Made by a program: the position numbers and the translations under genes. Shown here in pieces: positions 55,757 through 64,000 of a stretch of DNA of 64,000 bases (position 1 is the first letter of the stretch; each line of letters opens with the position of its first letter). The notes beneath the pieces are model-generated. The model did not search any database. It saw nothing but the letters and a program-made list of their open reading frames with translations, and was not told where the DNA came from. The stretch is from Conexibacter sp. DBS9H8 (GTDB lineage Bacteria > Actinomycetota > Thermoleophilia > Solirubrobacterales > Solirubrobacteraceae). Location of the stretch: contig NZ_CP097128.1 of assembly GCF_023330685.1 (NCBI RefSeq), positions 3,162,001 through 3,226,000 of the forward strand. Reading direction: 5' to 3'.

Positions 55757-56110
55757 CTAGAAGCTCAGCCCGCCCTCACGGGCCCCGTCGGCGAGCGCCT
55801 TGACGCGCCCGTGGTACTGGTATCCGCCGCGGTCAAAGACGGCGCTGCTGATCCCGGTGGCCTGGGCGCGCTGGGCGAGCACCGCGCCGACCCGGGCCGC
55901 CTGCTCGACGCCGCTGAGGCCCTTGAACTCGGGCTCCGTCCAGTTGACCGCGGCGAGCGTGGCGCCGCTGACGTCGTCAATGAGCTGGGCGGAGACGCCG
56001 CGGTTGGATCGGAACACGGAGATCCGGGGCCGCTCGGCCGTACCGGACACCTTCGCCCGGACGCGACGCCGACGCTTGAGCCGGGCCGCCTGACTGGTCT
56101 TGACACTCAT
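55757..56110 (-). CDS. rplR: 50S ribosomal protein L18
   Basis: 117 residues. [33 protein letters not shown] and [27 protein letters not shown] are diagnostic. It binds 5S rRNA. Overlaps rplF by four bases; a 48-base gap separates it from rpsE. Confidence 0.97.
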   Translation of the reverse strand: MSVKTSQAARLKRRRRVRAKVSGTAERPRISVFRSNRGVSAQLIDDVSGATLAAVNWTEPEFKGLSGVEQAARVGAVLAQRAQATGISSAVFDRGGYQYHGRVKALADGAREGGLSF

Positions 56111-56640
56111 GCGCGCTTACCCACCTTCCGGGCCACGAACTCACCCTCATAGCGGATGCCCTTGCCCTTGTAGGGCTCGGGCTTGCGCTGCTTGCGGATG
56201 AAGGCGGCGATCTCACCGACCTGCTGCTTGGACGCACCGCGAACGGTGATGCGGGTCGGCTGGGGAACTTCGAACTCGATCCCGTCGGGAGCGGGGACGC
56301 TGACGGGGTGGCTGTAGCCGAGCAGCAGCTCGAGGTCACGACCCCTCAGCGCGGCTCGGTAGCCGACGCCCTGGATCTCCAGGCGCTTCTCAAATCCCTG
56401 GGTGACGCCGGTGACCATGTTGGCCACGAGCGTCCGCGTGAGCCCGTGCAGGGCACGGTGCTCGCCGCGGTCCGTGGGCCGGGTGACGACGAGCTGGTCG
56501 CCGTCCTGGGTGACGGTGATGTCGCGCTTGATGCGCTCGCGCAGCTCGCCCTTGGGGCCGTTGACGGTGATGAGCTCAGGCTCGATCAGGACAGTCACCC
56601 CTGCGGGCACTGGGATCGGTTGTTTGCCAATTCGGGACAT
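56107..56640 (-). CDS. rplF: 50S ribosomal protein L6
   Basis: 177 residues. [20 protein letters not shown] at the start, [21 protein letters not shown] region ([21 protein letters not shown]) and [24 protein letters not shown] at the end are typical. It sits near the factor-binding site. Preceded by an 86-base gap that contains a stable hairpin. Confidence 0.97.
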   Translation of the reverse strand: MSRIGKQPIPVPAGVTVLIEPELITVNGPKGELRERIKRDITVTQDGDQLVVTRPTDRGEHRALHGLTRTLVANMVTGVTQGFEKRLEIQGVGYRAALRGRDLELLLGYSHPVSVPAPDGIEFEVPQPTRITVRGASKQQVGEIAAFIRKQRKPEPYKGKGIRYEGEFVARKVGKRA

Positions 56641-56692
56641 GTACGGTTTCTCTTGTCTGTGTTGTGAGTGGACGCTCGATCGTGGGTTCCGC

Positions 56693-56715
56693 CCCCGCGG
56701 TGTGGCACCGCGGGG
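56693..56715 (-). other. Stable hairpin in the spc operon between rpsH and rplF
   Basis: CCCCGCGGTG (56693-56702) pairs perfectly with CACCGCGGGG (56706-56715) around TGG. It lies 11 bases past the rpsH stop, inside the operon. Possible attenuator, processing site or S8-type control element; function unknown. Confidence 0.55.
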
Positions 56716-56726
56716 ATCAGCGGCGG

Positions 56727-57134
56727 CTACCAGACCTTTGCGACCACCTCTCCGCCGACGCCGGCCGCCCGCGCCTCATGGCCGGTCATCACACCCTGGG
56801 AGGTGGAGATGATCGCCGTGCCCATACCACCCTGGATCTTCGGGATGGCGGTGTGGGGGACGTAGTAGCGCTGACCGGGACGCGACACGCGCTGGATCCC
56901 GGAGATGACGGGGCGACGGTCGTTGGTGTACTTCAGGGTGATCGTGATCCGCTCACCCGGGAAGCCGGCACCCGCCGGGACGATGACGAACGACTCGATG
57001 TAGCCCTGCTCCTTGAGAATCCGAGCAAGCTCACGCTTGAGCTTCGAGGACGGGATCGTCACGTCGTGGTGCTGGGCGTTGGCGGCGTTACGCAGCCGGG
57101 TGAGGAAATCCGCGACGGGATCAGTCATAGACAT
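56727..57134 (-). CDS. rpsH: 30S ribosomal protein S8
   Basis: 135 residues. [31 protein letters not shown] and [40 protein letters not shown] C-terminus (here [20 protein letters not shown]) are diagnostic. Central 16S binder; S8 often autoregulates the spc operon. 16 bases from rpsZ. Confidence 0.97.
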   Translation of the reverse strand: MSMTDPVADFLTRLRNAANAQHHDVTIPSSKLKRELARILKEQGYIESFVIVPAGAGFPGERITITLKYTNDRRPVISGIQRVSRPGQRYYVPHTAIPKIQGGMGTAIISTSQGVMTGHEARAAGVGGEVVAKVW

Positions 57135-57150
57135 ATCGATATCCCGCTTC

Positions 57151-57336
57151 CTACCAGCTGCTCTTGGTCATGCCGGGGATGTACCCGTTGTGCGCGAGCT
57201 CGCGCAGGCAGATCCGGCAGACGCCGAACTTGCGATAGACGGCGCGGCTGCGGCCACACCGGCGACAGCGGCTGTACTCCCGGGTCTTGAACTTCGCGGG
57301 CCGTGCTTGACGGACCCGTTGTGAGGTCTTGGCCAT
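57151..57336 (-). CDS. rpsZ: 30S ribosomal protein S14, zinc type
   Basis: 61 residues. [20 protein letters not shown] provides the CxxC...CxxC zinc site, so this is the short zinc-binding S14 (type Z). It binds in the 30S head. Placed between rplE and rpsH as usual. Confidence 0.97.
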   Translation of the reverse strand: MAKTSQRVRQARPAKFKTREYSRCRRCGRSRAVYRKFGVCRICLRELAHNGYIPGMTKSSW

Positions 57337-57351
57337 GGTTCTCTCTGATTC

Positions 57352-57954
57352 CTAGTTCTCGCGGGCCTGGGCGGTCCCGACCGGCTCTGGAGGCAGAGGC
57401 CGCTTGCCGTCTTTGGCAAAGGGCATCCCCAGCAGTTCCAGGAGGGCGTAGGCCTCATAGTCGTGGGCGGCCGTCGTGGTGATGGCGATGTCCAGACCAC
57501 GGGTCGCGTCGATCTCGTCGTAGTTGATCTCCGGGAAGATCGTCTGCTCGCGGACACCGAGGTTGTAGTTCCCGCGCCCGTCAAAGCCGCCGGGCTTGAC
57601 GCCGCGGAAGTCTCGGATCCGGGGCATCGCGACCGAGAAGAGGCGGTCGAGGAACTCATACTGGCGGTCCCCCCGGAGGGTCACCGACAGTCCGACTGGC
57701 ATGCCCTCACGGAGCTTGAACTGGGCGATCGACTTGCGGGCGCGGCGGACGTTCGGCTTCTGGCCGGTGATCGCCGACAGCTGCTCGGAGGCGGCCTCAA
57801 GGACCTTGGAGTCCTGCTTGGCGTCGCCGACGCCCATGTTGACGGTGACCTTGGTGATGCGGGGGGCCTGCATCGGGGAGCTGTAGCCGAACCGATCGAT
57901 CAGCGCAGGCCGGATCTGCTCGTTGTACCGGGTCTTCAGGCGTGCTTGTGACAT
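57352..57954 (-). CDS. rplE: 50S ribosomal protein L5
   Basis: 200 residues. [47 protein letters not shown] and [29 protein letters not shown] are typical. It binds 5S rRNA and the P-site tRNA. It abuts rplX (1-base overlap). Confidence 0.97.
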   Translation of the reverse strand: MSQARLKTRYNEQIRPALIDRFGYSSPMQAPRITKVTVNMGVGDAKQDSKVLEAASEQLSAITGQKPNVRRARKSIAQFKLREGMPVGLSVTLRGDRQYEFLDRLFSVAMPRIRDFRGVKPGGFDGRGNYNLGVREQTIFPEINYDEIDATRGLDIAITTTAAHDYEAYALLELLGMPFAKDGKRPLPPEPVGTAQAREN

Positions 57955-58277
57955 CAGTCGATCCTTGCTCCGCTGCGCCGCGCGATGCGGTGGCGCTTGC
58001 CGTCGATGAACTCGATCCCCACGCGCGTGGGCTTCCCGTCCTTGGGGTCGACGTGCGCCACGTTGGAGATGTGGATCGGGCCCTCCTTCTCGATCACGCC
58101 GCCGCCCTGCATCCCCTGCATCGTCTGCTGAGGCTTCTGGTGACGCTTGACCATGTTGAGCCCCTGCACGTAGACCTTGGCCTTGGCCGGGTCGATGCGC
58201 AGCACCTCACCCTGCTTGCCCTTGTCCTTGCCGGAGATGACGATCACCTGATCACCGGTTCTGATCCGTGCCGGCAT
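57954..58277 (-). CDS. rplX: 50S ribosomal protein L24
   Basis: 107 residues. [25 protein letters not shown] contains the KOW motif, followed by [13 protein letters not shown] and [15 protein letters not shown]. Assembly initiator for 50S, at the tunnel exit. One base from rplN. Confidence 0.97.
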   Translation of the reverse strand: MPARIRTGDQVIVISGKDKGKQGEVLRIDPAKAKVYVQGLNMVKRHQKPQQTMQGMQGGGVIEKEGPIHISNVAHVDPKDGKPTRVGIEFIDGKRHRIARRSGARID

Positions 58278-58278
58278 G

Positions 58279-58647
58279 TCAGAGGACCTCCGGGGCGAGG
58301 CTGACGATCTTCATGAAGTTGCGCTCGCGCAGTTCCCGGGCGACCGGGCCGAAGATGCGCGTGCCGCGCGGGTTGTTGTCCTTGTCGATGATCACGGCGG
58401 CGTTCTCATCAAAGGCAATGTAGGTGCCGTCCTCGCGTCCATACCCCTTCTTGGTGCGCACGACGACGGCGGTGACGACGTCACCCTTCTTGACCGAGCC
58501 CTGGGGGCTGGCCTGCTTGACCGTCGCCTTGATCGTGTCGCCGACGAAGGCGTAACGGCGGCGGTGGCCGCCCATCACGCGGATCACAAGGATCTCACGG
58601 GCGCCCGTGTTGTCGGCCACCTTAAGTCGGGTTTCGTTCTGAACCAT
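58279..58647 (-). CDS. rplN: 50S ribosomal protein L14
   Basis: 122 residues, the invariant bacterial length. [26 protein letters not shown] and [28 protein letters not shown] are diagnostic. It forms an inter-subunit bridge. 21 bases downstream of rpsQ. Confidence 0.98.
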   Translation of the reverse strand: MVQNETRLKVADNTGAREILVIRVMGGHRRRYAFVGDTIKATVKQASPQGSVKKGDVVTAVVVRTKKGYGREDGTYIAFDENAAVIIDKDNNPRGTRIFGPVARELRERNFMKIVSLAPEVL

Positions 58648-58668
58648 GGGAAAAGTCCTCGCTTGGGG

Positions 58669-59232
58669 CTACTTGGCCCGCTCGACGACTTCGACCAGGC
58701 GCCAGCGCTTGGTCGCCGACAGCGGACGGCTCTCCTGCACGACGACCGTGTCACCGATGCGGGCGTCATTGCGCTCGTCATGGGCGTGCAGGGTCATCGA
58801 CGTACGGACGATCTTCTTGTACTTGCGGTGCGGGCGGGCGACGTCAATCCGGACGGTGATCGTCTTGGCCGCCTTGTCAGAGACGACGATCCCCTGACGG
58901 GTCTTCTTGAGACCGACGACGTGCTCACGCGCAGGCGTCGGGACGCGCTCGTGCTCGGAGGCGCGGTACTTGGCGCGGCTCTGCTCACGTCCACGGCGGC
59001 GGGCGGCCGCCTTGTCGCGACGCACTGCGTCCCGCTCGGCCTGGCGTTCCTCCGCGCTGCGACTGTCGCGTGCCCCGGAGGCGGCCAGCCTGGCCTGCTC
59101 ACGGGCGGCCTTGCGCTCGCTCGGGGTGGTGACCGCGGTGATCGGCGCGGGCGCCGCGTCAGCCGTGACCGACACCGTGTCGGTGTCGGCGGGCGCCTCG
59201 GGCGCTGTCTGGATGTTGTCTTCCTCAGCCAT
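58669..59232 (-). CDS. rpsQ: 30S ribosomal protein S17 with about 100-residue N-terminal extension
   Basis: 187 residues, about twice the normal 80-90. The S17 core begins near residue 105 ([34 protein letters not shown]) and ends [19 protein letters not shown]. The N-terminal extension is first acidic ([19 protein letters not shown]) and then strongly basic and helical ([21 protein letters not shown]). The start overlaps the end of rpmC by 8 bases, so it is the normal operonic start. The extension could reach along 16S or bind a neighbour. Confidence 0.93.
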   Translation of the reverse strand: MAEEDNIQTAPEAPADTDTVSVTADAAPAPITAVTTPSERKAAREQARLAASGARDSRSAEERQAERDAVRRDKAAARRRGREQSRAKYRASEHERVPTPAREHVVGLKKTRQGIVVSDKAAKTITVRIDVARPHRKYKKIVRTSMTLHAHDERNDARIGDTVVVQESRPLSATKRWRLVEVVERAK

Positions 59233-59431
59233 TCACAATCTCGATTCCACGTTCCTGCGCGACGGTCAGTGCGCGCGCGATCTCCTTCTTGGCCGCCTTG
59301 AGCCCGGCGGTGTTCTCGAGCTCGCCGGTGGCGTGCTGAAACCGCAGCCCGAACAACTCCCGCCGCGCGGTGGCGATGTGCGCGCGCAGCTCAGCCTCAG
59401 GCAGCTCTCTCAGCTCGATAGGCTTTGCCAT
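59225..59431 (-). CDS. rpmC: 50S ribosomal protein L29
   Basis: 68 residues. [55 protein letters not shown] (in parts) is a full L29 helix-turn-helix. It sits at the tunnel exit and helps form the SRP/trigger-factor docking site. Five bases from rplP. Confidence 0.96.
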   Translation of the reverse strand: MAKPIELRELPEAELRAHIATARRELFGLRFQHATGELENTAGLKAAKKEIARALTVAQERGIEIVNG

Positions 59432-59436
59432 CTTCC

Positions 59437-59850
59437 TCAGCCGTCCTCTCGCAGTACGAACTTGGTGCGAACCGGCAGCTTGTGGCCGGCCAGACGCATC
59501 GCCTCACGGGCGAGGGGCTCCGGCACGCCGGCCAGTTCGAACATGACCCGGCCCGGCTTGACGACGGCCACCCACCCCTCGGGCGAGCCCTTCCCCGAGC
59601 CCATCCGGGTCTCGGCGGGCTTCTTGGTGAAGGACTTGTCGGGGTAGACGTTGATCCACACCTTTCCGCCACGGCGGATCTTGCGGGTCATCGCGATACG
59701 GGCCGCCTCAATCTGGCGGTTCGTGATCCAGCCGGCGTCCAGGGCCTTGAGCCCGTACTCGCCGAACTGAACCTTGACCTGGCCGCGCGAGAGACCCGCA
59801 CGGCGGCCACGGTGCACCTTCCGGTGCTTGACACGCTTAGGAGCAAGCAT
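59437..59850 (-). CDS. rplP: 50S ribosomal protein L16
   Basis: 137 residues. [88 protein letters not shown] are typical. It stabilises A-site tRNA near the peptidyl-transferase centre. One base apart from rpsC. Confidence 0.98.
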   Translation of the reverse strand: MLAPKRVKHRKVHRGRRAGLSRGQVKVQFGEYGLKALDAGWITNRQIEAARIAMTRKIRRGGKVWINVYPDKSFTKKPAETRMGSGKGSPEGWVAVVKPGRVMFELAGVPEPLAREAMRLAGHKLPVRTKFVLREDG

Positions 59851-61326
59851 TTAGGACTGACCACCCTGGGGCGCAGCGCCCCCGTCGGAACCTTGTGCGG
59901 AACCACCCGCGCCGCCCTCGGGACGAGGGCCGCGGGGAGCGCCTTCGGGCCGTGGGCCGCGAGGACCACCCGGACCACCCTGGGGACGCGGCCCACGCGG
60001 GCCGCCGGTACCTTCGGGACGGGGTCCACGCGGCCCGCCGGTCCCACCCTGGCCGCCGCGGTAGCCACCGCCGCCGCCCTGGCCGCCACGGTTTCCGCCG
60101 CCGCCGGGTCCGCCGGTGCCGCCGCCCTGGCCGCCGCGGTATCCGCCGCCGCCGCCGGGTCCGCCGGTCCCGCCGCCCTGGCCGCCGCGGTATCCGCCGC
60201 CGCCGCCGGGTCCGCCGGTCCCGCCGCCCTGGCCGCCGCGGTATCCACCGCCGCCGCCGGGTCCGCCGGTGCCGCCGCCCTGGCCGCCGCGGTATCCACC
60301 GCCGCCGCCGGGTCCGCCGGTGCCGCCGCCCTGGCCGCCGCGGTATCCACCGCCGCCGCCGGGTCCGCCGGTCCCGCCGCCCTGGCCGCCGCGGTATCCA
60401 CCGCCGCCGCCGGGTCCGCCGGTCCCGCCGCCCTGGCCGCCGCGGTATCCACCGCCGCCGCCGGCGCCACCACCGGTGCCGCCACGGTACCCGCCGCCCT
60501 GGCCGCCACGGCCACGGCCAGGGGCCGCGCCGCCGCGTCCACGACCGGGTCCGCCGGGGCCACCGGCTCCGGGACCGTCGCCGTCACGGCGTCCACGTCC
60601 ACCGCGGCCGCGCCCACCGTCGCGGCCGTCACGGCCGCCGCGGTCGGGGGCCTGCGGGGACGGCTCGTCCATGATCGTGAGATCGGCGCCGGTGTAGCCC
60701 TCGGGCATGATCTCGCCCTTGTTGATCCAGCACTTGACGCCGATGCGGCCGAAGGTGGTCTTCGCCTCATGGAAGCCGTAGTCGATGTCCGCCCGCAGCG
60801 TGTGCAGAGGCACCCGGCCGTCGGAGTAGCCCTCGGTCCGCGCCATCTCGGCGCCGCCGAGCCGGCCGGACACCTGGACCTTGACGCCCTTGGCTCCCGA
60901 GCGCATCGCGCTCGTGAGCGCGCGTTTCATCGCACGGCGGAAGGCGACGCGGTTCTGAAGCTGCTCGGCGATCGACTGGGCGACAAGCCGAGCGTCCAGC
61001 TCGGGTCGCTTGATCTCGAGGATGTTGACCTTCACCTGTTTGTTGGTGATCCGGTGCAGATCACGGCGCAGCTGGTCGACCTCAGAGCCGGACTTGCCGA
61101 TCACGATGCCCGGACGGGCGGTGTGGATGTTGACCTCCACCTCCGTCGCGTTCTTGCGGATCGTGATGTCCGACAGACCGGCGTGGCTCAGGCGGCCAAG
61201 GATGTGCTCGCGGATCTGGGTGTCCTCGTGCAGGTAGTCCGCGAAGTTCTTCTCGTTGAACCAGTTGGACTTCCAGTCGTGGATGTACCCGACACGGAGG
61301 GATTCGGGGTGAACTTTCTGACCCAT
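59851..61326 (-). CDS. rpsC: 30S ribosomal protein S3 with a giant Gly-rich repeat tail
   Basis: 491 residues; S3 is normally 210-280. Residues 1-215 are a complete S3: [22 protein letters not shown], the KH core [18 protein letters not shown] and the C-terminal domain [15 protein letters not shown]. From about residue 225 the protein is Gly/Arg/Gln/Tyr-rich. It starts with [16 protein letters not shown], continues with seven copies of a 17-residue unit ([17 protein letters not shown]) and ends with [11 protein letters not shown] repeats. The tail is RGG-like, RNA-binding in character and predicted disordered. No frameshift is needed, and it ends one base before rplP. Confidence 0.95.
   Translation of the reverse strand: MGQKVHPESLRVGYIHDWKSNWFNEKNFADYLHEDTQIREHILGRLSHAGLSDITIRKNATEVEVNIHTARPGIVIGKSGSEVDQLRRDLHRITNKQVKVNILEIKRPELDARLVAQSIAEQLQNRVAFRRAMKRALTSAMRSGAKGVKVQVSGRLGGAEMARTEGYSDGRVPLHTLRADIDYGFHEAKTTFGRIGVKCWINKGEIMPEGYTGADLTIMDEPSPQAPDRGGRDGRDGGRGRGGRGRRDGDGPGAGGPGGPGRGRGGAAPGRGRGGQGGGYRGGTGGGAGGGGGYRGGQGGGTGGPGGGGGYRGGQGGGTGGPGGGGGYRGGQGGGTGGPGGGGGYRGGQGGGTGGPGGGGGYRGGQGGGTGGPGGGGGYRGGQGGGTGGPGGGGGYRGGQGGGTGGPGGGGNRGGQGGGGGYRGGQGGTGGPRGPRPEGTGGPRGPRPQGGPGGPRGPRPEGAPRGPRPEGGAGGSAQGSDGGAAPQGGQS
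60108..60464 (-). repeat. Seven 51-bp tandem repeats inside rpsC
   Basis: Seven head-to-tail 51-base units encode the 17-residue [13 protein letters not shown](G4) repeat. Units differ only by synonymous changes such as CCG/CCA and GTC/GTG on the plus strand, so they are recent and likely length-variable between strains. Confidence 0.9.
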
Positions 61327-61337
61327 GGTCTGTCTAA

Positions 61338-62021
61338 TCAGTCTTTCGGCGTGAGCAGGATCGTCAGGTGTGAAGTGCGCTTGCGGATGCGCGTCGCGCG
61401 CCCCTGGGCGCGCGGGCGGAAGCGCTTGATGGTGGGTCCCTCATCCGCCTGAACGGACTTGATGACGAGATCCTCGCCCACGAGATCGTGGTTGTGCTCG
61501 GCGTTGGCAACAGCCGACTCAAGCAGTTTGCTCCAGTCCCGCGCCACGGCGCGAGGCGTGACGGCGAGGATAGCGCGGGCCTCCGGTACGCTCTTGCCGC
61601 GGAAGTTGTCGCAGACGAGCCGCGCCTTGCGGGCGGAGGAGCGCACGTACTTGGCCTGGGCGCGGACGATCGGCTTGGGCGCGTTGGGGTCACGCTTACG
61701 GTCACGCTTGCGGACCGGGGCCGGCGCGCTCGTCCGTGCGAAGCTCGGCGGGGCGGGCGCCGCCACCGACTCTTCATCGTCGTCGTCGTCATCATCGTCG
61801 TCGTCGTCCGTCTCCGGCGCTGCGATCTCAGCGTCTGCGTCAACGGCGTCGGTCGCCAGCTCGGGCTCCGGGGCCTCAGCGTCAGTCGCTTCAGCGTCAG
61901 TCGCTTCAGCGTCGGCCGCCGCCGTCGGCGCGGTCACCCCGGGCTCCGCCGCGGTCTCCGTCTCGCTGTCCGGGCTCTCGACCTCCGGCTCGACCGGGGT
62001 GTCGTTGGTCTCGTCGGTCAT
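61338..62021 (-). CDS. rplV: 50S ribosomal protein L22 with long acidic N-terminal extension
   Basis: 227 residues; L22 is normally about 110-120. The L22 core starts near residue 118 ([29 protein letters not shown]) and ends [19 protein letters not shown] ([17 protein letters not shown]). The first 115 residues are acidic, with [11 protein letters not shown] repeats and an unbroken run of eleven Asp near residue 80, then a basic [13 protein letters not shown] linker. The extended start overlaps rpsS by 4 bases, supporting the annotated start. Confidence 0.94.
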   Translation of the reverse strand: MTDETNDTPVEPEVESPDSETETAAEPGVTAPTAAADAEATDAEATDAEAPEPELATDAVDADAEIAAPETDDDDDDDDDDDEESVAAPAPPSFARTSAPAPVRKRDRKRDPNAPKPIVRAQAKYVRSSARKARLVCDNFRGKSVPEARAILAVTPRAVARDWSKLLESAVANAEHNHDLVGEDLVIKSVQADEGPTIKRFRPRAQGRATRIRKRTSHLTILLTPKD

Positions 62022-62290
62022 CGCTTCTTTCCTGAGGCGACGTGGCCGCGGTAGAGCCGCGTCGGGGCGAACTCACCGAGCTTGTGCCCGACCATCGACT
62101 CGGACACGAACACGGGGACGTGCTTGCGCCCGTCGTGGACGGCGATCGTGTGGCCGACCATGTCCGGGAAGATCGTGGAGGTGCGGCTCCAGGTCTTCAG
62201 CATCTTCTTCTCGCCCGACTTGTTCATCGCCTCGATCCGCGCCATCAGGCGCTCCTCGACGAACGGGCCCTTCTTGGATGAACGGCTCAT
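62018..62290 (-). CDS. rpsS: 30S ribosomal protein S19
   Basis: 90 residues. [52 protein letters not shown] and [18 protein letters not shown] are diagnostic. 30S head, A-site side. Overlaps rplV and rplB by 4 bases each. Confidence 0.98.
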   Translation of the reverse strand: MSRSSKKGPFVEERLMARIEAMNKSGEKKMLKTWSRTSTIFPDMVGHTIAVHDGRKHVPVFVSESMVGHKLGEFAPTRLYRGHVASGKKR

Positions 62291-63126
62291 CGCTTCTTAC
62301 CTCGTTTACGCCCGCGGACGATGTACTTGTCCGACGTCTTGCCCTTCTTGCGTGTGCGGTAGCCCAACGTCGGCTTGCCCCACGGAGTGACCGGGTGACG
62401 ACCGGCGGTCGTCGAGCCCTCACCACCACCGTGCGGGTGGTCGACCGGGTTCATCGCGGTACCGCGCGTCTGGGGGCGGACGCCGAGATGACGTTTGCGA
62501 CCGGCCTTGCCGATCTTGACGTTCTGATGATCGGAGTTGCCGATCGTGCCGATCGTCGCACGGCACTCCGCGCGGACGAGCCGCATCTCACCGGAGGGGA
62601 GCCGCAGCGTCACGTAATCCCCGTCCTTGGCGAGCAGTTGGATGCTCGTCCCGGCGGCGCGACCGAGCTGCCCGCCCCGGCCCGGGGTGAGCTCGACGTT
62701 GTGGAGCACCGTACCGGCGGGGATCGCGGCGAGCGGGAGGCAGTTACCGACGCGGATGTCGGCTTGGGGACCCGACTCGACCGTCTGGCCGACACTGAGT
62801 CGCGCCGGGGCGAGGATGTAGCGCTTCTCCCCGTCGGCGTAGTGCAGCAGCGCGATGTAGGCGGACCGGTTCGGGTCGTACTCGATGTGGGCGACCTTGG
62901 CGGGGACCCCGTCCTTGGTCCGCTTGAAGTCGATGATCCGGTACTGGCGCTTGGCGCCGCCACCGCGGTGCCGCGAGGTCTTGCGCCCGTTGTTGTTGCG
63001 CCCGCCGGACTTGTGCAGCCCGACGGTCAGCGACTTCTCCGGGGTCGAGCGCGTCAGCTCGGCGAAGTCCGGATAGGAGACGAACCGGAGACCCGGGGAC
63101 GTCGGCTTGGGTTTACGGATGGCCAC
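62287..63126 (-). CDS. rplB: 50S ribosomal protein L2
   Basis: 279 residues, full length. [45 protein letters not shown] and the peptidyl-transferase region [16 protein letters not shown] with the key His are present. A core primary 23S binder. Four bases before rplW. Confidence 0.98.
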   Translation of the reverse strand: MAIRKPKPTSPGLRFVSYPDFAELTRSTPEKSLTVGLHKSGGRNNNGRKTSRHRGGGAKRQYRIIDFKRTKDGVPAKVAHIEYDPNRSAYIALLHYADGEKRYILAPARLSVGQTVESGPQADIRVGNCLPLAAIPAGTVLHNVELTPGRGGQLGRAAGTSIQLLAKDGDYVTLRLPSGEMRLVRAECRATIGTIGNSDHQNVKIGKAGRKRHLGVRPQTRGTAMNPVDHPHGGGEGSTTAGRHPVTPWGKPTLGYRTRKKGKTSDKYIVRGRKRGKKR

Positions 63127-63129
63127 TGT

Positions 63130-63423
63130 TTACTCCCCCAGTCCCTGGCCGAAGATCGGGATGCTCTGGCCGTCGGCGACCTGGACGTAGGCCTTCTTCC
63201 AGGTACGCGTCCGGCCGTTGTAGACGCCCCGGCGCTTGGGCTTGGACTTAACCGAGGCGGTGCGAACCTCGACGACCTTGACGTCGAAGAGCTCCTCCAC
63301 CGCCTGGCGGATCTGGGTCTTGTGCGCCTTGTCGTGGACCCGGAAGGTGTAGCGGCCGGCCTCAGCGAGGACATAGGTCTTCTCCGAGACGACCGGACGG
63401 ATGATGATCTGTGAAGCGTCCAT
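63130..63423 (-). CDS. rplW: 50S ribosomal protein L23
   Basis: 97 residues. IIIRPVVSEKTYVLAEAGRYTFRVHDKAHKTQIRQAVEELFDVKVVEVRT (in parts) is the L23 signature. Docking site for trigger factor and SRP at the tunnel exit. Overlaps rplD by one base. Confidence 0.97.
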   Translation of the reverse strand: MDASQIIIRPVVSEKTYVLAEAGRYTFRVHDKAHKTQIRQAVEELFDVKVVEVRTASVKSKPKRRGVYNGRTRTWKKAYVQVADGQSIPIFGQGLGE

Positions 63424-64000
63424 TACGCCTCGACCTCCTCAGTGCTCTCCGCGCCGGTCCCGGTGGCGCGGGCGACGAGCAGGCCGAGCGCCGCATCCGA
63501 GACGAGCAGGTTGGCCGCCCCGACGATGTCGGCGACGCCGGCATCCTCGGCCTCGAGCACGGTGACCCGCTCGAGGTTGCGGAAGGACAGGTAAGCGGCC
63601 TCCTCCGTGCGGGCGAGCACGACGAGGACCGACCCCTTGTGCTCCCAGCCGGTGAGCAGCGCAAGCGCGGCCTTGGTCGAGGGCTCGGTGAGCAGGGCAC
63701 CGTCGAGCAGCGCGACACTGCCGCGGGTCGCGTGGACCGACAGGACGCAGCGCAGCGCGGCCCGGCGGGCCTTGCGGTTGACCTTGAAGGTGTAATGACG
63801 GGGCTGGGGACCGAAGACGGTGCCGCCGCCGACCCAGATGGGCGAGCGCGAGGAACCGGCGCGAGCCCGGCCAGTGCCCTTCTGACGCCACGGCTTGGCC
63901 GAACCGCCGGACACCTTCCCCCGGGTCTTGGTCGAGCTCGTTCCCTGACGGCGGGCGTTGAGCTCGGCCCGCACGGTCTCGTGCACGAGGGCCATATTGA
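63423..64000 (-). CDS. rplD: 50S ribosomal protein L4 (5' end outside window)
   Basis: At least 190 residues are visible. ARRQGTSSTKTRGKVSGGSAKPWRQKGTGRARAGSSRSPIWVGGGTVFGP (in parts) is the L4 core including the tunnel-constriction loop. The ATG at 63995 is an internal Met: L4 normally has 30-45 residues before the ALVHETVRAEL region, and the frame stays open (Asn codon) to the window edge. The gene therefore starts beyond 64000. L4 also autoregulates S10 operons in some bacteria. Confidence 0.95.
   Translation of the reverse strand, partial: NMALVHETVRAELNARRQGTSSTKTRGKVSGGSAKPWRQKGTGRARAGSSRSPIWVGGGTVFGPQPRHYTFKVNRKARRAALRCVLSVHATRGSVALLDGALLTEPSTKAALALLTGWEHKGSVLVVLARTEEAAYLSFRNLERVTVLEAEDAGVADIVGAANLLVSDAALGLLVARATGTGAESTEEVEA

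Noticed and set aside
60108..60464. Regular 51-bp repeats considered as a CRISPR array
   Set aside because: There are no unique spacers; units are contiguous, in frame within rpsC, and differ only synonymously.
59425..61452. Plus-strand frame of 675 residues opposite rpsC/rplP
   Set aside because: Its [16 protein letters not shown] repeats are the reverse reading of the S3 Gly-rich repeats.

Overview
This is GC-rich chromosomal DNA (mostly about 70-75% G+C) from what looks like an actinobacterium. The evidence is the composition, an NAD-dependent DNA ligase, many 4-base ATGA/GTGA gene overlaps, frequent GTG/TTG starts, TA modules, and a canonical S10-spc-alpha ribosomal cluster with low-complexity extensions. 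A Thermoleophilia/Solirubrobacterales-like origin is my guess, not a demonstrated assignment. The window is a single contiguous core-genome stretch: no IS element, prophage or CRISPR array is intact. The only part longer than 300 bases without an intact gene is 35259-36417, which holds a decayed gene and a short repeat.

Layout. 1-684: C-terminal part of a leucine/phenylalanine-type amino-acid dehydrogenase. 0.7-9.95 kb: MBL hydrolase, YbhN-like membrane protein, an OmpR/histidine-kinase pair behind a 13-bp repeat array, a secreted protein, a DUF1028 protein, an ABC-2 exporter divergent from a MarR regulator, a USP-like gene and an HTH-ClpN gene. 9.96-15.6 kb: a three-gene cellulose-synthase-like locus (GT39-like membrane protein, BcsA-like synthase without PilZ, GH8 lipoprotein) divergent from a Ser/Thr pseudokinase. 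15.6-19.8 kb: phosphofructokinase, MazEF, a hydrolase, and a secreted repeat protein behind a probable cyclic-di-GMP-I riboswitch. 19.9-24.6 kb: a PDZ-BatA-MoxR-DUF58-BatB operon on the minus strand. 24.7-29.6 kb: a TetR regulator with a perfect 24-bp palindrome facing an acyl-CoA dehydrogenase / SDR / nitronate monooxygenase / enoyl-CoA hydratase operon, then a MarR regulator. 29.7-31.97 kb: orphan Phd antitoxin, HicBA, tRNA-Pro(CGG), 1-Cys peroxiredoxin, a small HTH protein. 32.0-35.3 kb: ligA, surE, a small membrane protein. 35.3-38.4 kb: frame-shifted pseudogene, VapBC, and a RES/Xre toxin-antitoxin pair. 38.5-45.2 kb: a minus-strand envelope-glycan block (DPM-like GT2, two polytopic GT-C-like proteins, a beta-propeller lipoprotein, a secreted Lys-rich protein).

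45.2-64.0 kb is the ribosomal super-cluster, read leftwards: rplD-rplW-rplB-rpsS-rplV-rpsC-rplP-rpmC-rpsQ-rplN-rplX-rplE-rpsZ-rpsH-rplF-rplR-rpsE-rpmD-rplO-secY, then an inserted acyltransferase, adk, map, a divergent DsbA-like gene where infA is normally found, then rpmJ-rpsM-rpsK-rpsD-rpoA-rplQ-truA. S3, L22 and S17 carry long non-canonical extensions.

The most notable points are the probable c-di-GMP riboswitch, the pseudokinase next to a polysaccharide synthase locus, the S3 protein with a 17-residue glycine-rich repeat, the missing infA, and a recurring TANNNT hexamer 6-8 bases before the start codons of many genes. The last point suggests widespread leaderless transcription with operators lying on the start codon.
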